DNA from: Planctomycetota bacterium
Lineage (GTDB): Bacteria; Planctomycetota; JAJSAM01; JAJVHW01
Assembly (NCBI GenBank): GCA_021414065.1
Contig: JAIOPE010000124.1
Coordinates: 1 to 64,000, forward strand
DNA: 64,000 nt
Direction: 5' to 3'
Below, piece by piece: positions 20,738-28,900 of the stretch. Positions within the stretch are counted from its first letter, which is position 1; the number at the start of each line of letters is the position of its first letter. Both the position numbers and the translations under genes were made by a program. The notes below the pieces were generated by a model. It searched no databases. It was not told the DNA's origin and saw nothing but the letters and a program-made list of their open reading frames with translations.

Positions 20738-21405
20738 GACGTGCGGAGTGTCGCTGACGCGCCGCGGATCGGGGAGAACGACGCGTGCCGGATCGTGCGG
20801 CCCTGCCCGCGCCAGAGCCGCTCGAACTTCGTCTCCCACCCGAGCGCGGGCGTCGGAGACGTGGCCGCGACCCCGGCGCCGTTGGCAAACAGCCCGCTCC
20901 CTTCGACCACGTCGAGGATCTGCTCGATGTACGCCGCATCGTCCGTGGCCATGCGGAGGAGCCCGCCGGGCTCGAGCACTCGGTGGACGTCTCGCGGGAA
21001 CCACGGTTGGACCAGCCGATGCGGCGCGTGACGCTCCTTCGGCCACGGGTCCGGGAAGTAGACGTGGACCTCCGCCACCGATCCGGGCTCGAAGCACTGC
21101 CCGAGTGCGAGTTCGGCGGAAACGGGGAGTGCGCGGACGTTCGTCAGGCCGCGACCCTGAGCCGCGCCGACGAAGAACCGCACGCGCTCCGGGTCGCGCT
21201 CGACGCCCACGTGATCCCGGTCGGGGCACGCCTCCGCCCGCTCGAGAAGGAACGTGTCCTTCCCAAACCCGATCTCCACGACGAGCGGGGCACGTCGGCC
21301 GAAGATGCCGGGCCAAGCGCCGGGCGACGCCATGTCGTGCCCGGGGACCACCATGAGCGGCATCGGCGGGGGCGCGGAGCCGCCACGGGAGGATCTGTGT
21401 CTCAC
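20698..21405 (-). CDS. trmB: tRNA (guanine-N7-)-methyltransferase
   Basis: Methylates N7 of G46 in the variable loop of tRNA with S-adenosylmethionine. The 235-residue protein has motif I VEIGFGKDTFL near 43-53 and the family signature FPDPWPK at 117-123, followed by an ETKFE element. The GTG start at 21405 overlaps the queG stop (GTGA), showing coupling. About 25 residues after the expected fold end seem unstructured and are translated from bases that also begin the HIT gene, an unusual 40-base overlap. The tail may be dispensable. Confidence 0.9.
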   Translation of the reverse strand: MRHRSSRGGSAPPPMPLMVVPGHDMASPGAWPGIFGRRAPLVVEIGFGKDTFLLERAEACPDRDHVGVERDPERVRFFVGAAQGRGLTNVRALPVSAELALGQCFEPGSVAEVHVYFPDPWPKERHAPHRLVQPWFPRDVHRVLEPGGLLRMATDDAAYIEQILDVVEGSGLFANGAGVAATSPTPALGWETKFERLWRGQGRTIRHASFSPIRGASATLRTSWTGSGARGDTPT

Positions 21406-22448
21406 GGGCGCCGATCCTCGCCGCTCGGGGCCGCCGCGTCGAGACGAGACAGACCCCAGGCCGCGTGTTCACGAACGATCGCCGGTCCGGAAGCGGCGAG
21501 TCGCTCGAGGTGCGGCCGCGCGCGGACGTCGCCCGTGTTGCCGAGCGCGACAGCCACGTTCCGCAGGAATCCCTCGTATCCGGCACGACGGACCGGCGAT
21601 CCCTCGGTGCGGCGGTCGAACTCGTCCCGCGAAAGGCCGGCCAGCACGGCCAGGTCGGGATCGACGAACATCTCCCGCGGTCGCAGGTCGGCCACCGACG
21701 TGGCCCGGGCGAACCGGTTCCAAGGACACGCGGCCTGGCAGTCGTCGCACCCGAACACGCGCGTGCCGACGAGCGGTCGCATGTCCACCGGGATCGCACC
21801 GCGCTGTTCGATCGTCCAGAAGCTGATGCACCTGCGGGCGTCCACCTGGCCCGGCCCCACGATCGCGCCCGTCGGACACGCAGGGATGCACGCGGAGCAG
21901 GTGCCGCACGACTCGCGAACGGGCGCGTCCGGGGCCAATTCGAGCGTGGAGAGGACGACCGCCAGCAGGAACCACGAACCCCGCTCCGGATCGATCGTAC
22001 ACGCGTTCTTCCCCGCGAAACCGATCCCGGCTTCGACCGCCCAGGCCCTTTCGAGCACGGGCCCGTCGTCCACGTACCAACGGTGCGTGTGCCCCGGGCC
22101 GGACAGCGCGTGCATCGACACCGAGAGCTTCCGCAACATCGACGCCGCGACGCGGTGGTAGTCGCGACCGCGCGCGTAGCGCGCGACCTGCGCAGGCAGT
22201 TCGGCTCGCGGAACCGGGTCCGGCGAGAAGTGGTTCAGCGTGACGACGACCACGCTGCGGCACTGCGCGACGACCCTGCGCGGATCCGCGCGACGCTCGG
22301 GGTCGCTCCGCATGTACCCGAGGCCGGCGTCGCGCCCCGCCGCGAGCCACGCGTGCAGACGGTCGGCGTCGCGGCTCCGCCCGGCGCGAGCGAACCCGCA
22401 CCGGTCGAAGCCGAGTTCCAGCGCGCGGGCGCGGATGCGCTCGTTCAT
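21402..22448 (-). CDS. queG: Epoxyqueuosine reductase
   Basis: Cobalamin- and iron-sulfur-dependent enzyme that reduces epoxyqueuosine to queuosine in tRNA. It carries two [4Fe-4S] motifs: CGTCSACIPACP (C181, C184, C187, C191) and CDDCQAACPW (C234, C237, C241). The cobalamin-domain and active-site part includes the YVDDGPVLERAWA segment near 125-137, and a HEAT-like tail follows. The ATG at 22448 is favoured over one three codons earlier. It heads the queG-trmB-HIT-TPR chain; two of the first genes act on tRNA. Other queuosine genes are absent from the window. Confidence 0.93.
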   Translation of the reverse strand: MNERIRARALELGFDRCGFARAGRSRDADRLHAWLAAGRDAGLGYMRSDPERRADPRRVVAQCRSVVVVTLNHFSPDPVPRAELPAQVARYARGRDYHRVAASMLRKLSVSMHALSGPGHTHRWYVDDGPVLERAWAVEAGIGFAGKNACTIDPERGSWFLLAVVLSTLELAPDAPVRESCGTCSACIPACPTGAIVGPGQVDARRCISFWTIEQRGAIPVDMRPLVGTRVFGCDDCQAACPWNRFARATSVADLRPREMFVDPDLAVLAGLSRDEFDRRTEGSPVRRAGYEGFLRNVAVALGNTGDVRARPHLERLAASGPAIVREHAAWGLSRLDAAAPSGEDRRP

Positions 22449-22517
22449 TCCCCACACCGTAGCAGGCTCGGCGCCCGCCCCACCACGCCGGAAACGGGGA
22501 GACGCTTCACGCGTTCC

Positions 22518-22546
22518 TTGCTCCGCGCGCGGGCCCGGCGTAGGCT
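22518..22546 (+). promoter_or_regulatory. Possible sigma-70 promoter of tRNA-fMet
   Basis: TTGCTC (22518-22523) and TAGGCT (22541-22546) are separated by 17 bases, and the -10 ends 16 bases before the tRNA. The fit to TTGACA/TATAAT is fair, and the position is right for a tRNA promoter. A chance match in GC-rich sequence cannot be excluded. Confidence 0.4.
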
Positions 22547-22562
22547 TCCTCGTTCCACCAGA

Positions 22563-22637
22563 CGCGGGGTGGAGAAGTGGTATCTCGTCAGGCTCATAAC
22601 CTGAAGATCGCAGGTTCGAATCCTGTCCCCGCTACCA
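22563..22637 (+). tRNA. Initiator tRNA-fMet (CAT anticodon), CCA encoded
   Basis: A full cloverleaf of 75 bases including an encoded CCA. The acceptor stem runs 22563-22569/22628-22634, with the C1-U72 mismatch typical of initiators. The D-stem has A11-U24, a second initiator mark, and the anticodon is CAT at 22595-22597. The anticodon stem carries G30-C40 and G31-C39, but the third position is A29-U41 rather than G-C. The T-stem/loop is GCAGG-TTCGAAT-CCTGT. A terminator follows directly. Confidence 0.95.
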
Positions 22638-22671
22638 ACGAGGCCGCCGGGTTTCCCCCGAGCGGCCTCGT
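22638..22671 (+). terminator. Hairpin terminator of tRNA-fMet
   Basis: A perfect 10-bp stem (ACGAGGCCGC with GCGGCCTCGT) and a 14-base loop begin at the base after the CCA end. A T-containing stretch (TCCATTTCCC) follows. This fits a rho-independent terminator. Confidence 0.7.
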
Positions 22672-22688
22672 CCATTTCCCGGGCCGGT

Positions 22689-22805
22689 TCACGACCGCCG
22701 GTAGAAGACGCCGCGCGACCGCTCCCGGAGTTCCGGGTGGGCGGCTCGCACCGCCGCGAGCAGCGGTTCGATGCGATCCAGGGCGGGCGCCGAGGCGTGC
22801 TTCAT
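22689..22805 (-). pseudogene. Short gene remnant ending beside the tRNA terminator
   Basis: A 38-codon frame from ATG at 22805, preceded by GAGGGTAG, ends at TGA (22689-22691), 18 bases from the tRNA terminator. The peptide (HPELRERSRGVFYRRS at its end) looks like the first third of a small conserved bacterial protein of about 100-130 residues, whose next segment would read like AFLHFHED. That segment is absent. It looks like a gene cut off by a deletion or insertion at the tRNA 3' flank, but an intact micro-protein is possible. The family match is from memory and was not searched. Confidence 0.4.
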
Positions 22806-22828
22806 CGCGCCGATGCTACCCTCGCCAC

Positions 22829-24364
22829 GTGAGAGACGGTTCCGACGCCCCCCGTGTGCGCCCGGCGGTGATCGTCGCCCTGGCGGCGATCACCGCCGCC
22901 GGGCTCTGGCTCCGCCTCCGCGCGACGCCGGGCCCGTGGGGAAGCGACGCTCTCCTCTACGCCGAGCGCGCGGTCGGCGGCGGTGAGGGCGCGGCCGACA
23001 CGCGGTCCCAGCGCATGGTCTTCGTCGAACTGGTCCGTCTCGGACTCGGTCTCGGCGGAGGGACGCCGGCCGCGGCGAGCTTCGCCGGGATCGCAATCTC
23101 GGCACTCGTCGGTCCCGTGCTCTGGATGGCGGCGCGCAACCGCCTCGGCGATGCGCTCGCGCTCCTTCCCGCTGCGCTTTGGGCCATCCTCGGACTCGAC
23201 ATCGAGGAAGTGGTCGAGATCAGCGCGGACGCCGCGACGGCCCTCCCCGGCGCGCTCATCGCCCTGACGCTCGTCGTTGCGCGGGCTCGTCCCGAGGCTG
23301 CGAAGCGCTGGATCTTCGCGGGCGGCCTCGCTGCCGGCGCGGGCGTCCTGCTCAAGGAGACGGGCGCCTTCGCGGCCGTCGGCCTGGGTGTCGGCGCGCT
23401 CGTGATCGGCCGCGGTCGCGAGCGCTGGACCCTCGGCGCGATCGCCGCAGGTGGCGCCGTCGTGGTCCTCGCGCTGGCGACGGTCTTCGGCGTGTTGCAG
23501 CGCCCCGAGGTGGCATCGCAGGAGATGCTCACCGCATCTGCGCCCGTCCACTGGAACGCACCCGGCTTCGTCCAGCGCATCACGATCGACGTCCCGCGCA
23601 TGCTCCTGACGGCGACGGGAGCGTTCGGGCTGCTCCACGTCGCGGCGCTCCCGCTCCTCGCGCGCCTTCCGTTCCGCGCGGCGCGGGGCGACGCCGTCGC
23701 TGCGGCGGCGCTCGCGGGCGTGATCGCCTTCGACATCGCTCCGATCTCGTTCTCGACGTGGGCCGTGCTGCCCGCCAACTTCCCGCGCTACTTGTTGCCG
23801 GTCATCCCGGTGTGGTTGCTCGCGATCTCCGAGACACTCGGAGACGCCGCGCCCGGGCCGATCGAGCGCCGGGTGTCGCTCCTCGCCGCCGCCGCGGGGT
23901 TGATGTTCATCGGCAGGTCGCCCATGACCTGGTTCGTCGTTCCGGTCGGTCTTGCGCTGACTGCGTGGCCCTGCCTCACGCCGACGAGCGTCTCAGGGCA
24001 GGTCCGGCAGACGACGGCGTTCGTACTCGCGGCGGCGGGCGCTTCGGCGCTCCTCACGCCGTGGGCGCGCGTCGCACCCGACGCGACGTGGAATGCGTGG
24101 AGCCTCCTCCCGCGAGACGGCGCCGTCCACGCAGACCGTCTCGTCGGGCGACGCTTGGCCTTCGCCGCGCGGACCGCGCCGGGGGCCGATGCGTCGCGAG
24201 TGCGACTCATCGACGACGAACCGCGCGTGCCGCCCGAGGTCGCGCCGGGCGACGTCGTGCTCGTCCGCCGCGGAACGAAGCTGGCGCTGGCCTGCGCCCT
24301 CGACGCCGGTTTCCGTGAACTCGACATCGACCTCGGCGAGACGCTTCCGCTGATCCGCCGGTGA
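22829..24364 (+). CDS. GT-C-like multi-pass membrane protein (glycosyltransferase 39-type)
   Basis: A 511-residue protein with about ten membrane helices. The layout, with an early loop carrying an acidic residue (WGSDALLYAERA near residue 35) and a hydrophobic barrel followed by a soluble C-terminal part, is that of polyprenyl-phosphate sugar transferases (ArnT/PMT type). Sequence motifs are weak, so the sugar and acceptor are unknown. The GTG at 22829 is chosen because VRDGSDAPRVRPAVIVALAA gives a short head before the first helix; the frame is open upstream into the tRNA region, where a protein is unlikely. Confidence 0.6.
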   Translation: MRDGSDAPRVRPAVIVALAAITAAGLWLRLRATPGPWGSDALLYAERAVGGGEGAADTRSQRMVFVELVRLGLGLGGGTPAAASFAGIAISALVGPVLWMAARNRLGDALALLPAALWAILGLDIEEVVEISADAATALPGALIALTLVVARARPEAAKRWIFAGGLAAGAGVLLKETGAFAAVGLGVGALVIGRGRERWTLGAIAAGGAVVVLALATVFGVLQRPEVASQEMLTASAPVHWNAPGFVQRITIDVPRMLLTATGAFGLLHVAALPLLARLPFRAARGDAVAAAALAGVIAFDIAPISFSTWAVLPANFPRYLLPVIPVWLLAISETLGDAAPGPIERRVSLLAAAAGLMFIGRSPMTWFVVPVGLALTAWPCLTPTSVSGQVRQTTAFVLAAAGASALLTPWARVAPDATWNAWSLLPRDGAVHADRLVGRRLAFAARTAPGADASRVRLIDDEPRVPPEVAPGDVVLVRRGTKLALACALDAGFRELDIDLGETLPLIRR

Positions 24365-24427
24365 ACGACGCAGCGGCATGCGCCGTTGCGGACGCTATCG
24401 TCGGACGTTCGCCGAAGGAGGCCCCCC

Positions 24428-24967
24428 ATGAAACTCGTGAAAACCATCGCGGTCGTCCTCGTCGCCCTCGCCGTGCTCTTCGTCGGCATCGGGCTGTTCC
24501 TGCCGCGCGACTGGAACGTCGAGCGCTCGATCCTGATCCGCGCGTCGCCCGACCAGATCCACCCTTGGGTCGAGCGTCCGTCGAAGTGGAACGACTGGTT
24601 CGCATGGGAGGAGATGAAGACCGATCCCTCGTACAAGGTGTGGACGTCGGGCCCCGAGACGGGCGTCGGCGCCACGTATCAGTGGAGCGGGAACACGTCG
24701 GGCAACGGGAAGATCGTGATCACCGGGTCGGACCCACAGGGCGGCGTCCACCTCGACGAGTGCATCGAGTCGAACGAGACGAACGCGAAGGGCGTGATCG
24801 CCTACACCCCCGCCGACGGCGGGATGACGCGCGTGACGTGGACGGACTCCGGCAAGCTGCCGGCGGTGATCGGGGGCTACTTCCGCGGCATGGTGGACGC
24901 AGCGATCGGCGCTGCGTTCGAGAAGGGTCTCGCGAACCTGAAGTCGAAGGTGGAAGCGACGAAGTAG
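24428..24967 (+). CDS. SRPBCC (START-like) family protein with N-terminal membrane segment
   Basis: A 179-residue protein. A membrane anchor or signal (residues 6-26) is followed by a START/Bet v1-type ligand-binding fold, shown by ERSILIRASPDQIHPWV near 36-52, WFAWEEM and a C-terminal amphipathic helix. Such domains bind hydrophobic ligands such as lipids. The ATG has AGGAGG about eight bases upstream, a strong ribosome site. Members of this polyketide-cyclase-like group are often found as orphan exported proteins. It ends nine bases from the convergent esterase gene. Confidence 0.75.
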   Translation: MKLVKTIAVVLVALAVLFVGIGLFLPRDWNVERSILIRASPDQIHPWVERPSKWNDWFAWEEMKTDPSYKVWTSGPETGVGATYQWSGNTSGNGKIVITGSDPQGGVHLDECIESNETNAKGVIAYTPADGGMTRVTWTDSGKLPAVIGGYFRGMVDAAIGAAFEKGLANLKSKVEATK

Positions 24968-24976
24968 CGGGTCGCC

Positions 24977-25669
24977 TCAGCGCAGGTTCGCGCCGAGGAA
25001 CGCTTTCACGTCGTCGCGGCAGCGGGCGTCGCGGAGCACCGCGTGGCCCGCGTCGTAGGTTCGAAACTCGAGCGGAAGTCCCAGCGCTGCGAGGCGCTCG
25101 GCGGAGGCGCGGCACGGCTCGGGGCGAACGGCTTCGTCCTTCTCTCCGTGGACGTCGAGCACGCGCAGCCCTGCCGCGGCCGCAGCCGGCGCGGCGTCGG
25201 CGAGGATCTCGTCCTTCATCCGCCCCGACGCAACGACGAGCGCGCGGAACCGCGCCGCATTGCGAACGCCGACGAAACCGGCCAGGTAGCCGCCCTGCGA
25301 GAATCCGACGAGCGCGGCCCGTCGCCCGTCGAGACCCTCAGACGCGATTTCCGAGTCGATCACCGCGAGCAGCCACGACGCGACGTCCGCGAGCGAGCGA
25401 ACGAAAGCACCCGAGTCGCCGGTCCACACGTACCAGGCGTTGCCCTGGCGCGGCGGTTCGCGCCTCGTCGTGTCCTTCGACCGCATCTCGAACGGGTACG
25501 GACCCTGCGGGAGAATCAGCGTCGCCCCCGGCGGTACGAGCGGCGCGGCGTCGCGCTCGAAGTGCGCCGCGGACTGCCCCATCCCGTGGAGGGCGACGAC
25601 GACCGAGCCGTCGGCGTCCGCAGGGCGGCGGACCTCGCAGGGAACGTCGTGGGAGAAGCCGTGGCGCAT
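24977..25669 (-). CDS. Phospholipase/carboxylesterase family alpha/beta hydrolase
   Basis: A 230-residue serine hydrolase of the YpfH/carboxylesterase type. The nucleophile elbow GFSQGG is at S124. An aspartate in VHGEKDEAV and a histidine in YDAGHAVL complete the triad. The oxyanion region HGMGQSAAHF lies near residue 30. It lacks a signal peptide and is probably cytosolic. The substrate is unknown; short acyl esters are usual in the family. Upstream lies a strong hairpin that separates it from the exported-protein gene. Confidence 0.85.
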   Translation of the reverse strand: MRHGFSHDVPCEVRRPADADGSVVVALHGMGQSAAHFERDAAPLVPPGATLILPQGPYPFEMRSKDTTRREPPRQGNAWYVWTGDSGAFVRSLADVASWLLAVIDSEIASEGLDGRRAALVGFSQGGYLAGFVGVRNAARFRALVVASGRMKDEILADAAPAAAAAGLRVLDVHGEKDEAVRPEPCRASAERLAALGLPLEFRTYDAGHAVLRDARCRDDVKAFLGANLR

Positions 25670-25720
25670 CCCCCCTGTTTCGTGGACGACGCCGCGGAAG
25701 TCACGAACTGGCGAATCAGA

Positions 25721-25763
25721 ACGTCGCGGATGCCCGGGGCGAACGCCCGCACATCCGCGACGT
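25721..25763. terminator. Long hairpin between exported-protein and esterase genes
   Basis: Bases 25721-25732 (ACGTCGCGGATG) are the exact reverse complement of 25752-25763. The loop itself contains a GGGCG/CGCCC pair. The hairpin lies 14 bases beyond the stop of the leftward exported-protein gene, as expected for its terminator. Confidence 0.65.
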
Positions 25764-25777
25764 CGATCGCGCCGCGA

Positions 25778-26347
25778 CTAGAACTGGTTCAGCGTGATCT
25801 TGAACCGCTTCGCGAGGGCGAAGCCGTACTTCTCGAACGCGATCAGCGCCTTCATCTTCTGCAGGCGCGTGATCGAGGGGTTGGCGACCTCGGGGAACCG
25901 CTTGCTGAGCGCGGTGGCTTTCGCCGCGTGGGACTTGGCGAGTGCCGCAACCGCGTGGTAGTCGCCCTTGTTCACCAACTTGAGCGCGGCGCCGTTGTAG
26001 GCCTGGTTACCACGGAAGAAGACGGGCAGGTACGCCGACTGGACGAGACCGTCGAGGTACAGGGTCATCGCCGGGTCGGACGTGCCGTAGGCCTTCTCAA
26101 GCTTCGTGATGGCGTTCATGGCGTCCGTCAGGTCGGCGGCAAAGCTCTTCGAGGTGTTGTCGAAGAGCGCAGCGGCAGCCGTGAGCGCGGCCTTCTTCGC
26201 GGGGTCCGTCTCGTCCGTCGCCTTGCTCACGAGCGCGTCGTGGACGCTCGTGAACTGCGCGGAGTACGGTGCGGCGGTCGCGGGGACGGCAGTCAGAAGG
26301 CCGAGGCCGAGGGCGAGCGCGAGCGTCATGCGGGTTGCGAGATGCAT
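25778..26347 (-). CDS. Exported protein of unknown function
   Basis: A 189-residue protein with a clear signal peptide (residues 1-25, cleavage after PATAA). The mature part is alanine- and lysine-rich and almost all alpha-helical (ADLTDAMNAITKLEKAYG, AKSHAAKATALSKRF). No cysteine or catalytic motif is seen. The family was not recognised. It is flanked by a 101-base gap upstream and a hairpin downstream, so it is probably a single-gene unit in the periplasm. Confidence 0.65.
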   Translation of the reverse strand: MHLATRMTLALALGLGLLTAVPATAAPYSAQFTSVHDALVSKATDETDPAKKAALTAAAALFDNTSKSFAADLTDAMNAITKLEKAYGTSDPAMTLYLDGLVQSAYLPVFFRGNQAYNGAALKLVNKGDYHAVAALAKSHAAKATALSKRFPEVANPSITRLQKMKALIAFEKYGFALAKRFKITLNQF

Positions 26348-26448
26348 CGATGTCTCCGTGAGTGCGTGTGTCGTGGGGCTGCGGTCCCTCGACAGGAGCG
26401 CGGAGCCTACGGCACCGCGCCCCCGTGCGCAAGCGACGGCGCGAGGAA

Positions 26449-27561
26449 CTACTCGACCCAGTCGGCGACGAAGACGTTCGTGTCGCGCTTGTGCTTGTCG
26501 TCGTTGAACCGGTTGCTCTCCCAGACGAGTTGCTTCCCGTCGGGCGAGAACATCGGGAACGAGTCGAACTCGGGCGCGGTGGTCACCTTCTCGAGGCCGG
26601 TGCCGTCGAGGTTCACCATGAACAGGTCGAACTTCCAGCCGCGGTCGTCTTCGAAGTTCGAAGCGAAGATGATCCGGTTGCCGTCGGGCAGGAAGTACGG
26701 AGCGAAGCTCGACCCGCCGACGTTGGTCACCTGATGCTGGTCGGATCCGTCGCGGTTCATCACCCAGATCGCCATCTTCCCGGGCTGCACCCAGCGGCCG
26801 GCGAGGAGTCGCTTGTAGTCGGCGACATCCTGCGGCGTCTCCGGGTGATTCGCGCGGTAGACGATCTTCGTGCCGTCCGGCGAGAAGAACGCGCCGCCGT
26901 CGTATCCGAGCGTGTTCGTCAGACGGGTCACGTTCGAGCCGTCCGCGTCCATCGTGTACAGATCGAGGTCACCCTCGCGGTCCGACGTGAAGACGATCTT
27001 CCCGTCGTGCGCGACGGTCGCCTCTGCGTCGTACGACGGTCCGCCGATGAGCCGACGGACGTCGGTGCCGTCGGCCTTCGCGATGTAGACGTCGTAGTCG
27101 AAGAGCGGCCACGTGTAGCCGCCCGGCACTGCGACCGGCGGCTTCGGGCAGTCGTCGCCGACGTGGTGCGTGGACGCATAGACGATCTCGCGATCGCCGG
27201 GCATGAAGTAGGGGCACGTCGTGCGTCCCTTCCCGGAAGACACCATGCGCTCGTCGTGGCCGTCGGCGCTCATCACGAAGATCTGGTCGCACGGGATCGG
27301 GACCGTGCCGCCCGGAGCGGGCTCGGCGTCGATCGCGTGCTTGCGGCGCGTGCCGCGCGGGTCCGAGGCCTGGAAGATGAGTTCGTCGCCGCTCCAGGAC
27401 CAGTAGGCCTCGGCGTTGTCGCCGCCGAAGGTGATCTGACGGACGTTCGTCAGGTGCCGTTCGCCCGGCGTGTCGGGGTGCTGTATCCACGCCGCAGACC
27501 GGCAGCCGCCGGCGGTGGTGACGGCGGCGAACGCCGCGAGCAGGGTCAGGCTGATCTTCAT
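26449..27561 (-). CDS. PD40/TolB-like beta-propeller lipoprotein
   Basis: A 370-residue protein. A lipobox (TTAGGC, Cys near residue 20) follows the signal peptide. Repeated WD40-like PD40 units follow (DGKIVFTSDREGDLDLY, FSPDGTKIVYRAN, FLPDGNRIIFASN, FSPDGKQLVWESN). The fold resembles the TolB propeller, but the protein lacks the TolB N-terminal domain. The start overlaps the rhomboid stop by four bases (ATGA). It is predicted to be a periplasmic lipoprotein; the partner is unknown. It closes the guaB-guaA-FABP-rhomboid-PD40 chain. Confidence 0.85.
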   Translation of the reverse strand: MKISLTLLAAFAAVTTAGGCRSAAWIQHPDTPGERHLTNVRQITFGGDNAEAYWSWSGDELIFQASDPRGTRRKHAIDAEPAPGGTVPIPCDQIFVMSADGHDERMVSSGKGRTTCPYFMPGDREIVYASTHHVGDDCPKPPVAVPGGYTWPLFDYDVYIAKADGTDVRRLIGGPSYDAEATVAHDGKIVFTSDREGDLDLYTMDADGSNVTRLTNTLGYDGGAFFSPDGTKIVYRANHPETPQDVADYKRLLAGRWVQPGKMAIWVMNRDGSDQHQVTNVGGSSFAPYFLPDGNRIIFASNFEDDRGWKFDLFMVNLDGTGLEKVTTAPEFDSFPMFSPDGKQLVWESNRFNDDKHKRDTNVFVADWVE

Positions 27562-28466
27562 CTTGCGCCTCCGAGAACCGTGGTGGTGAATGCGAACCCG
27601 CGCGCGAGCGCGACGGCCGCTGCGACGGCGCCGATGGTGGCGAGGAGCCACCAATTGCGGCGCGCCTGCGGCGAGACGAGCGTCGAGAACCGCTCGCGGA
27701 CGATGAGTCCGATGGCGATGCCGGGGATGAGTCCGCCGACGTGGCCGGTGTTCGAGATTCGCGGGATCAGGAACCCGAGGGCCAGCATCAGGCCGAGGTT
27801 CTGCGCGATGGACCAGCCGACGCGCCGGCCCGACTCGGTGCCGCGCTTCAGCAGGAACGCAGCGAGCAACCCGCCGAGCCCGAAGATCGCGCCCGACGCA
27901 CCGACGAGCGCCGGCGCGTTCGCCGGGTTCTGCCCCTGGATGTAGACGAACCACACGCTCATCGCGAGCGCCGACGACGCGCCGCAGAGCAGGTAGATCG
28001 CGAGCGTCTTGGCCCCGCCGAACAGATCCTCGCAGATGTGCCCGAGCTGGTTCAGCGCGAACATGTTCATGCCGAGGTGCAGGAGCCCCGCGTGGAGGAA
28101 CGTGGCCGCGAGCACGCGCCACCACTCGCCAACCGCTACACGCTGGTGGATGTAGGCGCCCGCAGCGTCGAGCCCGAAGTCGAATCCGCGGCCCTCGATG
28201 AGCAACGGCGCCAGTTTCAGGCCCGGCGTCGCGCGGTACTGCGCCCACAGCGAGAACAGGAAGTACAGGCAGTTCACTGCGATCAGAACGCGGGTGACGG
28301 TCACCGCGGGCGGCAGGCCCAGCGGCGTCTTCGACGGCCGTGGATCGATGCGAGAGTCGGGCGCGTTCGACCCGCAGTACGAGCACATCGTCGCCACGCG
28401 CGGAATCCACGCGGCGCAGCGCCCGCACTGCTTGATGTCGTAGTTGCCGTTCTCCGGCTCGCTCAC
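27558..28466 (-). CDS. Rhomboid intramembrane serine protease with zinc ribbon
   Basis: A 302-residue protein. An N-terminal zinc ribbon (C14, C17, C28, C31) is followed by a six-helix rhomboid core. The catalytic serine lies in GASGAIFG (S191) and the histidine in GHVGG (H242). The HLGMNMFALNQLG segment near 130-142 is typical. The protease cuts transmembrane substrates within the membrane. The GTG start overlaps the FABP stop, and the stop overlaps the start of the PD40 lipoprotein, so both neighbours are translationally coupled; the lipoprotein could be linked to its function. Confidence 0.92.
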   Translation of the reverse strand: MSEPENGNYDIKQCGRCAAWIPRVATMCSYCGSNAPDSRIDPRPSKTPLGLPPAVTVTRVLIAVNCLYFLFSLWAQYRATPGLKLAPLLIEGRGFDFGLDAAGAYIHQRVAVGEWWRVLAATFLHAGLLHLGMNMFALNQLGHICEDLFGGAKTLAIYLLCGASSALAMSVWFVYIQGQNPANAPALVGASGAIFGLGGLLAAFLLKRGTESGRRVGWSIAQNLGLMLALGFLIPRISNTGHVGGLIPGIAIGLIVRERFSTLVSPQARRNWWLLATIGAVAAAVALARGFAFTTTVLGGAR

Positions 28467-28900
28467 GGGCGATCATCCCGAACGTGGTGCAGGACGACGC
28501 CCGGGCGCATCGCGCCGTCGGGACCTGCGGTGTCGAACGTCTCGTCGTAAGCGTCGGCGCCGGGCGTCTGGCGGATCGTCCAGCGGTGGGCGGGATGCGT
28601 GAGTTCCCAAGCTCCGGGACCGATCTCGCGGATCCGCCACACCTGCTCGGCGTCGGCCTGCGGCCGCGTGACGCAACGGACGGCGCGCCCCGAGTCGAAC
28701 ATCCAGAGGATGTCCTCCTCGTGGATCACCACGCCGTCGCGGAACGTGGCGACACGCATCGAGAGTGCGCCGTCGCCCTGGGCGGACGGCCGACATTCGC
28801 TCACCGACGTGACGGGGCGGCCGCGGAGCGTGCCCTCGCCGCGCCAGCGGCCCGCGAGGAACCGGAGCCCTTCGCGCTGAACGGACGAAGACTCGGTCAT
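28463..28900 (-). CDS. FABP/nitrobindin-like beta-barrel protein
   Basis: A 145-residue protein starting with [16 protein letters not shown], the N-terminal signature of the nitrobindin/THAP4-like (DUF1794-type) ten-stranded barrel. Relatives bind haem or small hydrophobic ligands. The usual C-terminal histidine is not obvious; H139 in VVLHHVRDD is the nearest candidate, so haem binding is unsure. The start overlaps the guaA stop and the end overlaps the rhomboid start. A DUF1579-like fold is the main alternative. Confidence 0.65.
   Translation of the reverse strand: MTESSSVQREGLRFLAGRWRGEGTLRGRPVTSVSECRPSAQGDGALSMRVATFRDGVVIHEEDILWMFDSGRAVRCVTRPQADAEQVWRIREIGPGAWELTHPAHRWTIRQTPGADAYDETFDTAGPDGAMRPGVVLHHVRDDRP

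Noticed and set aside
22563-22637. Elongator tRNA-Met
   Set aside because: The C1-U72 mismatch and A11-U24 pair mark an initiator.
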